Origin: Tetrahymena thermophila SB210
Taxonomy: Eukaryota; Ciliophora; Oligohymenophorea; Hymenostomatida; Tetrahymenidae
Length of the DNA: 64,000 nucleotides
NCBI RefSeq assembly: GCF_000189635.1
Contig: NW_002476279.1
Span: forward strand, 1-64,000
Direction of reading: 5' to 3'
Part shown: positions 1-10,600 of the stretch, in pieces
Layout of the letters: every line of letters begins with the position of its first letter
Numbering within the stretch: the stretch's first letter is position 1
Notes under the pieces: model-generated
Database searches by the model: none
What the model was told of the DNA's origin: nothing
The model's input: the letters and a program-made list of their open reading frames with translations, nothing else
Position numbers and translations under genes: made by a program

Positions 1-200
1 CCAACCCCAACCCCAACCCCAACCCCAACCCCAACCCCAACCCCAACCCCAACCCCAACCCCAACCCCAACCCCAACCCCAACCCCAACCCCAACCCCAA
101 CCCCAACCCCAACCCCAACCCCAACCCCAACCCCAACCCCAACCCCAACCCCAACCCCAACCCCAACCCCAACCCCAACCCCAACCCCAACCCCAACCCC
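1..200. repeat. Telomere, C-strand (CCCCAA)n
   Basis: About 33 perfect tandem copies of CCCCAA run from the first base to about position 200, then stop abruptly at unrelated AT-rich sequence. CCCCAA/TTGGGG is the Tetrahymena-type telomere. The C-rich strand at the left end reading 5' to 3' is the orientation expected for a left chromosome end. No degenerate or subtelomeric repeat follows. Confidence 0.98.
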
Positions 201-391
201 CTATATTTTTATTTAATTGATAAGAGTAACTTTTAAATGTAAAATATAAATTGATTATAAATTACAAAAATAACCTAGAAATTAATAAGCTTTTGATAAT
301 TCAAGATCTACCTTTTGTAGAAAATTCTAAAGTCTGATAATTAAATTAATTTATCAAATTAGTTGAACAAAAATTAACAAAGCAAATAAAA

Positions 392-2146
392 ATGAGTTAA
401 GATATAAATTTAGATTTCTTAAATAGTGATTTTCATAAAAGCGCCAAAAATATATTTTAAAAGTTTTATAAGAATGAATATAAAATGGAAGATGTGCTAT
501 TTCCTAAATCTGAAATGGTACTAGAAGGTATTATAAAGTTTTAAAGAGATAAAATGTTTAATTAAATTTCAAAATAAATAGGTGATGAATTTTTCAAAAA
601 AATATGGTATGAAATAGATTAAGCTAAGGTATGGTAATTAAAATATAATTGACATAATGACAAAAACAAAAAATGCAAATTATATTATTTAAAATATAAC
701 TTAACTATATTTTGGGAATAAAAGGAATTATATATTCATAAATTTTTATTTATTATATTACAGACCTATGTGTGGATGCTAACATATGCATTTAATAACT
801 CTGAAACAGCTAATACTACTTTCTTAAAAATGATTGAAGCTTGTAAAAGAGGATGTAACGTTGTCTTATTTGTTGATGATTTATAAAATCACGTTAATAA
901 ATAATTACTCTCTGAGTTTGAAAAGTATGGAGGTCTATTTAAAAGTTTGAATCCTACTTATAGACATATGTATAAAAATATTCCTAGTTAAGAATTTTTC
1001 CGTCGTCACCATGAGAAAATCTTGGTTATTGATAATTATGCTTGCATTGGTAGTGCTAATATTGAGGATTGTTATGGAGGATATAAATACGGTACTCATG
1101 AATTTTATGACATTAATTACATGTCTAAGAATATGAATCTTAGTAGATTTAGAAATCACATTAGCCAAACAGCTGATTTATATGGATTATAATTAAACAA
1201 ATATAATTAATCGAATATTGAAACATGTTAGATATTAGAAAAACTTTATCCTGATAGTGACTATGTTGATTTCTAAACTCTGGTCAGAAAGAATCATCAG
1301 CCTAATGTTAAAGATTGTTAAAATGAAGTTATCAAATAAATAAATTCAGCTCAAGATAATATAGTGATGATTCAGCCTTATTATTATCCCATGAAAGAAT
1401 TCGATGATATTCTTATTAAGGCTTTAAAGAGAGGAGTTAAAGTAGAGCTAATCACATCATAAAATAGAGATTAGCCAGCATATGCAAAACTTAGTAATAA
1501 AAATTTAATGAAAAATCTAATAGAGCATGGCTGCAAAGTATATGAAATTACAGATAGATTATTACACATGAAGACATACATGGTAGATAACAAGCATTTC
1601 ACAGTCGGTAATAAATACTTTTTATATTCGTTTAATTTATTAAAATAAAATTAAAAAATGCATACAATTAAATTAATGTTTGTCTTTATTAAAATTAGGA
1701 TCATTTAATAATGATAGGTGGAGTTGGAGAGTCAACAATGAAATGAATTTGTTCATTTTTAATAGCGAAAAAGAATCTCAAAAGATGCAATAAATTATAG
1801 ATCACGTAAAAGCAGAAAGCGTAGAATTAGAAAAGTATTCAATATTATTTCTCTAAAAATATTTTAAATAATTTGAACTTTTTTCAAATATAGGAGCAAG
1901 AAGATTCCAGGAATAGTTAGATAATTTAAGAGTAAGTTTTGGGAGCTGTTTTTGTATTTAAGTGAAACAATAATGAGTAAAAACAAAAGATTAGGAGATG
2001 GTCCTAAATACAATTTATATGATTACAGAAGTTTTCCAGATATAAATATAGATTATTGGTAGTCGTTCCGTAATCCAGACTTTAAAACAAATAACCCTTT
2101 CAGAAAATATTATAAGCCATTTGATGAAGATTCAAATAGCATTTGA
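392..2146 (+). CDS. Phospholipase D superfamily protein (two HKD motifs)
   Basis: Predicted phosphodiesterase/phosphatidyltransferase of the PLD/cardiolipin-synthase superfamily, acting on phosphodiester bonds of phospholipids or possibly nucleic acid. Exons read as 392-628, 764-1607 and 1699 onward. Two HxKx4D catalytic motifs are visible: HEKILVID followed by GSAN in exon 2, and HMKTYMVD followed by GSFN, the second split by the intron at 1608-1698. Both key His and Lys pairs are intact, so it should be catalytic. The start is the first ATG after the telomere and gives exons with compatible phases. The 3' end is less certain. A 59-nt intron at 1936-1994 joins a well-formed tail ending at TGA 2144-2146 and gives about 489 residues; without it the frame stops at TGA 1974-1976. 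Lipid head-group specificity cannot be told. It is the first gene of the chromosome. Confidence 0.85.
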
Positions 2147-2852
2147 AATTAAATTAAACTATTTATTAAAATAAAGCAGCATTGTACATATCGTTTTATT
2201 GTAAATTAATAAAAATAAATTAATTAAAAGATAAAATTTTAAAAAATATTTTTTTACATTAACTAAAAAAAAGAAAAATACTTTTTTAATTGAAATTTAA
2301 ATAATTTTTAAGTAAAATAATTTATTTTTTTCAAAAAAATAAAAATAAAAATTAATTAATGAATTTAAATATAAAAAAATGGAATAGTTAGTCTAATTCT
2401 AAAAGATATATTGAGGAGTTTAAAATATGCAGAAAGATAAATATGAATCTTATTTTATTATTATTATTATAATTTGCTAATAAAATTCGATATAAATGAA
2501 TAGATTAATTACTATGTGTTTGTTTATATGCAATTAAATAGAAAAACAATCAATCAATGAATGAAATATGAATGAATAAAAGCAAAAGCAAGTAGCAGAT
2601 AGATTAATAGACTACTGACTAATTGGCTGTGTCAAAATAAAAATGAGCGAAGAAATGAAGGGAACCTGTATGTTTGAATACATGGTAAATCAATAGGTAT
2701 TTAGATAAAATTAGAAAGAGGGCAAACTTAAAAAGTGTGAAAGATAGTAAATTAGTTTGAAGAAATTAAACAAAGAAGAAAAAATAAAAAGGAAATAATT
2801 AAAGTAATAAAACAAAAGAAAAAAAAGAATACAAAATTACATCATAGACAAA
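2147..2852. other. Intergenic spacer and presumed RPS11 upstream region
   Basis: AT-rich spacer between the PLD-like gene and the S11 gene. Short TGA-free frames occur (for example from an ATG near 2360, about 50 codons) but have no coding look. Purine-rich A/G tracts precede the S11 start. No recognisable promoter motif is claimed. Confidence 0.6.
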
Positions 2853-4459
2853 ATGGATACTCAAGTGAGATATTTTTCTTTTTTAATTTTAAATTAGAAT
2901 TTCTTTTTATAAATATCTCGCTGACTAACTCTATAACTTCAAAAGAGTAAATATAAAATGAAAATGAAAAAAATAAATCGCTTCAAATAGGTTAAATTGC
3001 AAATTCAGCAAGCAGCTATATTAATTTTACGCTCAATTTTAGATTAAGCCATTTATTTATTTTACTCTATTGAATAATGATTAGTCGCGAGAAAAATGAA
3101 ATTTTCCAAATTAAAACCGAAAATGGAAAAATTACCAATTTAATGCTCAATTTCGCTAAAACAATAAATTAATATCATTTTAATAATTCTACAGATTCAA
3201 AGAGCTTACTAAAAACAAGACGGTGTTTTCTTAAACTCTAAGAAGCTTTTGGCTAAGAAGACTTCTGCTGGTGTTAGATACTACAAGAACATCGGTTTGG
3301 GCTTCAAGACTCCTAAGGAAGCTATTGAAGGTACCTACGTCGATAAGAAGTGCCCCTTCACCTCCAACCTTTCTATTAGAGGAAAGATCATTAAGTATGA
3401 TACAGTTTATATAAAATTAAAAAACCCTAAAACAAAATTATCTATATTAACAATAATTATGCTTCTAAATATATTTTCTGCTCATTAACGCTCAGCTTTT
3501 GTAGCACATATGTTTGATAATAAGCGATCTTCTAAAGCATTTATTATAGAAGGAGTCAAATATGAAATAAATAAAAATAGGATTGAAAAATTTAAGGGAT
3601 TGAATAGTTTTATTAACATTTAATAGAATACAGTATATCTATCCAATAACAAGTATTTAGCCTAGTATATAGCTCAAAAAAATTAAAGCATAGATATAAA
3701 AAATAATATAATGAATACAGATTGATTTTTAGGCTTTTGAAATTCACTTAAGTATTTTAAAAATGACTTAATAAAAGCATCCGATCAATCGATGGATGAT
3801 GATACCTAACAGAAAAAATGATTAGCACAAAAAAAAAATATTTTTTTGCTTTAAACATAAAAGGAAATCATAGGAAAAAGCAAATATATGAATAAAGAAA
3901 GAATGCCAATTATAACTTAAAATTCTGATCGCATATTTTTATCAATAAAAATATAAATATATTAAATACTCGTAGAAATTAATAAATGAATGAATAAATC
4001 AAAGAATAAGCAGAAGGATATCTTTTATTGTTACATATAGATAATATTTAAAATTAATTAATTAGTTAGTTAATTCCTTAAAATTTGTAATTAAAAAATT
4101 TATTTTTAACTATAGGGGTTTAGTCATTTCCACCAAGATGAACAGAACCGTTATCATCAGAAGAGATTACCTCCACTATGTCAGAAAATACAACAGATAT
4201 GAAAAGAGACACAGAAACATCCCCGTCCACATCTCCCCCTGTTTCTCCGTCAAGGAAGGTGATATCCTCGTTGCTGGTCAATGCAGGTAACTAATCAATT
4301 ATTTATATTCTAAATAATTAAAATAATTAAAAAATATATAATTCTAAAATTTCTGTTTATTATAATAGACCCATCTCCAAAACCGTCAGATTCAACGCCC
4401 TCTAAGTTGTTCCTAACGAAATTATTGGTTCTGTCAGAAAATAATTCCTCCTTTTCTGA
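2853..4459 (+). CDS. RPS11: 40S ribosomal protein S11 (uS17 family)
   Basis: Small-subunit ribosomal protein S11, which binds 18S rRNA. Four exons: 2853-2864 (only MDTQ), 3195-3394, 4116-4286 and 4369-4459, giving 157 residues, the usual eukaryotic length. Recognisable family segments are [52 protein letters not shown] and [13 protein letters not shown], ending SVRKQFLLF. All exon phases fit. Exons are clearly richer in GC than neighbours and use the codons preferred in highly expressed ciliate genes (AAG, GCC, TCC, GTC), with few TAA/TAG glutamines. Introns are 330, 721 and 82 nt, the second unusually long for this window. Confidence 0.96.
3395..4115 (+). other. Long second intron of the S11 gene
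   Basis: This 721-nt intron is much longer than most others here. With TGA as the only stop, the frame of the preceding exon stays open through the splice site to TGA at 3723-3725, adding about 109 codons with protein-like composition (for example [18 protein letters not shown]). An ATGATGA resembling a C box lies near 3797 and a CTGA near 3927, but no convincing terminal stem was found, so an intronic C/D snoRNA is only a possibility. Confidence 0.5.
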
Positions 4460-5589
4460 GAAAAATAAATTTTATACTTTATTATAACTTATAAATTAAA
4501 TTAAAATAAAATAATTCATTTTATTTTTAAGTATTTATGATGTATATCAAATATTAATCATATTTTATTTAAACGAATGTTTTTATAGAAATACTTCAAC
4601 TTAATATTATCATTCAAAACTACTTTTTCAAAATACAATACAATAAAATGCATTCAACTTTTTAATCATGATTTATTAATTAATTATTGAACATGATTCA
4701 TAAAATCAAATTATACTCGAAGCAATCTAAACATTTCCACATTTAGCATTCTTTCTAAATTTAAATTTTACAATTTTAAGACAAAAGCAAAAATAAACTC
4801 ATCTAAACACCTATAAAGTATAATGAATATATGGTCAAACCTTTATTAATGAGAGAGCTTTGATAATATGAGCACTCTTTTATTGTTAGTAGATTTTTAA
4901 ATTAAATTAAATCATAATAAAAAGATTGATTGATAAAGTTGGCTCCTTTTTATTTGACTCAAATTTTGGTCTGAACTGTGGCCACTTTATGACAGGCAGT
5001 TTTTACTGTATCAATGCATTTTTGTTTTTAAAAAATATGTCAAATAATTTAATATTGTTATATAAAAATGTAAAATACTTTGCAATTAGAAAGTAAGGTC
5101 AATTTAATTTAAAAACAAAAAAATTATAATTTAAAAGCGATTTTAAAATTTTGGAATTTTTGAAATTTCATAGATTTATCTTAATTAATTAGTAGCTCTA
5201 TTACACATACTTCTTTCATAAAATAATTTTCAATTGATTTATTGAAGTCAGAAGAACAAGAAAGAAAATTAATTTAATTTAAAAAATTAGAAATAGCTTA
5301 AAAGTAATTTTTATGCATAAATCTTATATTTGATTTTAAAATAATAAAATATTTGGTAGAATTCAGATTAGCTTTGTTTTTACTTTCTAATGTATAATAG
5401 AAATTGCGAATAATTGAAATTTATTTTCCAGAAATAGAACTTAGATTTTATTGATTAATTAATTTGCTTATGTCTAATAATATTTTCTTAGTTGTTAATT
5501 AATATTTTTTTGTTTACTAAAGATATACAAAATTTCTTAAAAAAGTAGATATATAAATAAATATTCTATACAAATAAATAATAGCGTGA
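4460..5589. other. Intergenic spacer
   Basis: About 1.1 kb of AT-rich DNA between the S11 stop and the next plus-strand start. I see no sustained reading frame, RNA gene or repeat in it. Confidence 0.6.
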
Positions 5590-6364
5590 ATGGCATCTAA
5601 TAGTTTTTCAAGGTTATTGATTAAAGTTGCTGCTAATGTAGGTGGTCTTTTTATGGCTTATAGCATTTATGAGTAATTAACTTAATTCATTTTCACCAAA
5701 ATAAAATTAATAGATAATGTTTTTTTCCAAAATTTAAATTATAGAATCTACAAAAGAGAAAAAAGCTTGAAGAAATATGAAGCAATCAAACAGTAAATAA
5801 TTGAATATAGATTGAATTTATTTTAGATCTTTCGATAAGTCAATAAATTGGAAAATTTAATAAAATTGTTTATAATTATGAATAAAGACATAAAAAGAGA
5901 TTAGGCTAAGAATTCACAGAAGATGATTATGATAAAGAAGACAAGGAGTATATAGATTAGCACTGTAAATATTTGAAAAATGAAAAAAAATTAGATTTTT
6001 TATTTTTTTGATTTATAAATTTGCTTTTTGATAAATACTAACTTATTTTGTATGCTTAAATAAAAGATGGTAGAAAGTTAGCTGAAAAAGTTTATACTCA
6101 ACACTTAGCTGAGGATTAAATTAAAATGGCCCTTCAAAGAAAGGTTTTAACCTTATTTAAATTAAGAATATTTGGAATAAAATAAAATAAATATTATTTA
6201 AAACAAAACAGAAAGAAATTCGTGATAAAATGAAAGAAAATTTAGATGAAGATTAGTTGAAATAAGTTGATGATGAAATTAAAAAATTAGATGAAGCCTT
6301 TACAAAACTTAGACCTAAAGTTATTCCTAGAATGGCTGAATTTGTCAATGATAAAGACAGATGA
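5590..6364 (+). CDS. Small membrane-anchored, charged coiled-coil protein, unknown function
   Basis: Not recognised. Five exons fit in phase: 5590-5672, 5745-5792, 5840-5964, 6067-6143 and 6212-6364, for 161 residues. The N-terminus has one hydrophobic stretch (about residues 8-27, LIKVAANVGGLFMAYSIYEI) flanked by basic residues, like a mitochondrial or ER tail/signal anchor. The remainder is highly charged and likely helical (RHKKRLGQEFTEDDYDKED, then KEIRDKMKENLDEDQLKQVDD), ending in KVIPRMAEFVNDKDR. The third intron boundary (intron 5793-5839) was chosen because it is the only AG giving the right phase. A role as a mitochondrial inner-membrane accessory protein is conceivable but only a guess. 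Confidence 0.65.
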
Positions 6365-6853
6365 TTCTTTAAGTGAATAAATTAAATATTTCTATTCAAA
6401 TCAAAAAACATTTAAGTTAATATGAGCGTTTGAATATGAAATTATTATAATTCTAAATAAAATATTATAAAATAAATCCATTTAGTTAGTTAATTAATTA
6501 GTCAGTTATTTTTAGTTGATATTTATTATGATTAAATGCATTACTTAAATTCATCTTTTAATTCTATAGCTTAATATAAATATTTGCTCAACGTATATCA
6601 CACATATTTTACTTTTATTTATTTTATCTTTAAATTGATTGATTAATCTAATTAAATAGCTTTTATTCTACTTACATTTAATATGAAAATCACAATAATT
6701 ACATATAAATAAATAAAATTATCTGCTTGTTTCTAAAAAAACCAAGCTACTTTTTATTTTTTAGTGAATAAAAACATACTTAAACATATCTTAATATAAA
6801 ATAACTCCAAATAGTACATTTTTATAGTTTTAAAATGCTTAATTTTTTAATTA
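6365..6853. other. Convergent intergenic spacer
   Basis: AT-rich spacer between two converging genes. TAAT/TTAG-type simple sequence only; nothing recognised. Confidence 0.55.
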
Positions 6854-7192
6854 TCATATTTCCTCTAATGCGTTGTTAAATTCTATTTCAAACCCAACCA
6901 TATTTTGTATGCAATTTTATAAACACTCTTTCTCATAAGGAGTAAATAACTTTTCCATAAAAGACTTCACGCATTGATTAAAACATTTATCTATTTAGTA
7001 CAATTAGACTCTTTGCTTAAAATCCTTGTTTATATATTCCTTGAATAAAAATGTTAATATGGATTTTTGCATAATTAATTAATTAGCAATTTTTACTTTT
7101 TGTTCTTTTGCAAGCTTTTATAAATCTTCTTAATTTGTTTATGAAGCATTAGAATTCTAATCTTCAGAAGTTTTTTTAAATCTTGAAAACAT
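6854..7192 (-). CDS. Small TIM family protein (twin CX3C), Tim9/Tim10-like
   Basis: Likely intermembrane-space chaperone that escorts hydrophobic precursors between the TOM and TIM22/SAM complexes. Single exon, 112 residues. The diagnostic twin CX3C motif is present: C70-FNQ-C74 and C90-LQN-C94, separated by 15 residues, within the range of the family. The intervening segment VKSFMEKLFTPYEKE matches the helical hairpin between the cysteine pairs. The start ATG at 7190-7192 is the first in the frame after an upstream in-frame TGA. The roughly 65-residue N-terminal extension, rich in Lys/Gln and helical, is longer than in yeast or human small TIMs. Which small TIM it represents cannot be decided by eye. 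Confidence 0.8.
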
Positions 7193-7616
7193 TTTTGCTA
7201 CCAATAATCAATCTCCTTTTGTCAAATGATATTTTAGAATTTTCTTTTAACTATTTCTTAAATATTAACTTTTGGTTTTTAAATATAAAACTAAAATTGG
7301 AATTAATAAATTCAATATCTATCTTTACAAATTAATATATTTTCCAGAAAAAAGTTATATGTAAAATTAAATAAATATAAAAAGCGCTTCTAATTTTTTA
7401 TTTATTTATTTATTGATTTTTTTTTTCATTTTTTAGTAAAATAAACAAAAAATATTTAAGAAAATTAAACCTAAAATAAATATATTTAATAAAAGAACAT
7501 TTATTATTAATTAATTACTACAATTACAATAAATAATTTTACATTTTATAAATATATTTTAACTATTATTTTAATTTCTCATTTAAATTAAATAAACTTT
7601 TAACCTACTTGATTGC
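7193..7616. other. Intergenic spacer
   Basis: AT-rich spacer between two minus-strand genes with no open frame of note; presumably holds the small-TIM promoter and the RAP gene 3' UTR. Confidence 0.55.
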
Positions 7617-10600
7617 TCAATTTAATTCTTGTACATTTAAAACTTTTTTGATGAACTTTTCTTTGGCCTCAAAAGTGTTGAAAGTTTAACACCATCTTTC
7701 ATAATAAATTGGATAGATGGTCCAACCATGATGCTTTTCTAATAATTCTATTTTCATTCTAGTTTAGCTGCTTAGATGGTATTCCTTTTATGAACCATCG
7801 CTTGAGACCTTGCAAAGAGCTTCGTCATCGTAAATAAACCCAATTTTTTTACTTGAGTTTTTAAATCTAATAGCATAATTTATATTTATTTTTTGGGTAT
7901 CTTCACCTTAGTAATTTAAATCAACGGATTCGAATTCATCGCTCTTAATAGCAAGAGAAAAATCTACTAAGAAATTACTGTAGTCCTCACTTCTGTTGAG
8001 TGCAAATGTAGCTTCTCTTTATGCTTGCTTGAATTCGTTCTCAAGTCTTTCTTCTTCAGCATAAGTAGATTCATTTAATTTTTTCTTTGCAATCAAATGA
8101 TAAAGATAGTAACGATTTATTGATTTTCCTTAGCATTTATATGAGCTATTCATGCTAATTTATCTGAGATACTCATAAATATCTTATGTAATTTCTATGT
8201 TTTCAAGGTGTTGTTGCTTTTAAGTACTTTAGCTTTCAGGTAATTTTTCTTAAGATTACTCATTCTATTCTTATTCACTATTAATCGATGAGCATGGGAA
8301 TATTTTAAATTAAGGAACTTGAAGTTCGTGTGAAAGAGTAAAGCTTTCTTAGTAAGGAATCAAATATTCTTTTCCATCGATAACAACTCTGTTTACAAAC
8401 TTATAAAATGCTGGTTCGTTTAAAGTGATGTTTTTAGGTAAAACTAGTGGTTTTTAATTCATTATTTAGTAATTAACAATTACTTAAATCATATTTATGT
8501 GTGAGTCATTTGATAGTTAGTCATAATACTTGTTGTAATATTTTTCAATTATTTCTAACTAGCTTTCGTTTTAAATAATTTCTCCAATACTTAAATAGTT
8601 TAGCAAGATTTAAAAGTATTCAATAGTAGGATTAGCTGAGAGATTGTTAATAAAAATATCAGTTGCTTAATCGTTAAATATCATTTCTTTGGTGTAAAAC
8701 TTTTCATTAATAAAAAAATTTTTAATATTTTTAAATTGCCATATGAAATTATTAAATTAATTTAATCAACAATTATTTTTAATCTTTTTATCATTTAACC
8801 ATAGATTTAATAAGTGAGTTTAATTTTAATACCGTAATTCCTCAATCCACGTTTACTCTTCAAAAAAGAGCAACGAGGTTTGAGGAGATGAAAAAAAAGA
8901 AGGAAAATTTATTATTCCTTATTAAATTGTTAGTCATTCCAATATTAGGAATTATAGTACTTATTTTTGTATTATTCAATTTAAAGGAAATAAAAATATT
9001 ATTGGTATTAATTAAATTGATATTTTTGTATAACTTAATTAGGAAAATTAATTTATCATTATAAATTTGGAAATTTTCAATTTTATATTTTTTTAAAGAC
9101 TGATTAATTCTATCCATTTATTTGAAATTTAAAAAGTCTTTTTAAATAGAATTTATAAATTTAAACTTAATTACCTTAACACAGTACTCACGTTCGGATT
9201 CTTGAATATTCAATATACTTTGTTTTAACTTTAAGTCAACTCTTGTTGATAAATCTTTATTTCTGATCCAGTCTAAATAATAAAATTAAATAGTTATAAA
9301 TTTTTAAATCATATTTGTTAATTTTACTTGGCAATTTCATGTAAAAATGGAGGATTTGATCGTTTGAAAGATTAAATTAACTATTATTCATTAATCTCAC
9401 AAATTGTTTATAATAAATTTATTGGTTTGATCCCATCATTTCAAATATGCTCTTTTATTTATGTAAAAATATTAAAAAATTTATTATTTATTTTTTCGTA
9501 TTACAGAAATAGTTTCTGGAGAGAGATCCTTCAAAACAAAGCATGCCAATACATTCAAAGCAACAAAATTTTTATTTTTAGTTACTTCTAAATTAGGATT
9601 AAGATTTTTTTATCTTTATTTTATTTTTGAAAAAGATTAAATTTGAATGAGTAAATAAAATAAATATTTACTATATATATTAGTTAGAATATGAATCTAA
9701 GATTTCAATTATCTTTTATTTGTTAGGATATATTTCATTGTTTAGTTAAAAATCATATGAGTCGTGATAATAAATAAATGTAGTGAATAAGTTTTCGCAA
9801 ACATTTTCAAATATATCAAAGCAGTTAATTTTCAGTTTGTTAAGAATGATGAGGTTTTCTACTAAAAATTGACCATTCCAAAATTTAGATTCCTTGTTAA
9901 TTTTAGGCAACAAATACTATTAGATAGATGGCTATTTAGTAATATCTATTGCTAGATTTTTAAGAATAGAAGGAAGATAAATTATATTCTGAAGATTGCT
10001 GTAATTGACATTTTTATTGAAATATTAAACAATGCCATCTTCATGAATAATTTGATTAACTACACCTATTTAGTTTTCACAAATTGGCTTTACAACATTT
10101 TTCAAAAAGTATTCATTCAGATTCTTGATTGGTTCTTATGTTTTTTGGCCTTAAATCTTATTTAAAATACTAGAATGATAATAAATCCAGAGTAAATCAT
10201 CATTTTCGTTTGATTCTTTGTTTATTTTTTTGAATGACTCAAAAATAACTTATTGAGCTTTTGCAATAATGGTTTCGTCTTGAATAGATTCGAAGTTAGT
10301 GTCAACAAAACAAGAGAACATTACCAAGTTTGAAAAGACGAATTTGTTGTTTTCGTGTCCCAGAATTTTGATGATTTGTAATGTCAAATTTTTAGCTAAT
10401 TCATGTCTTTTTAAAATAAAAATATTGAAGATTTTAGCTAAAATGAATAGAAAAATTAATTACCTTTCCATGTCATTTTGAACAACCTCTTTCAAAATTT
10501 TAGGAGCAGAACAAAGTTAAATAGTTAATAGGAAAAAGCTTAGTAACTTTGATTCAATAAACTTCTTGATCATTAAATTTAAAAGAACCTTCATTTCAGT

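Noticed and set aside
2360-2515. Short plus-strand frame of about 50 codons in the PLD-S11 spacer
   Set aside because: Too short and low in complexity; a TGA-free run of this length is expected by chance in such AT-rich DNA.
10476-10496. AACAACCTCTTT, another partial match to the chromosome breakage sequence
   Set aside because: Only about 12 of 15 positions match by eye and it falls within the RAP-protein coding region, so it is probably chance.
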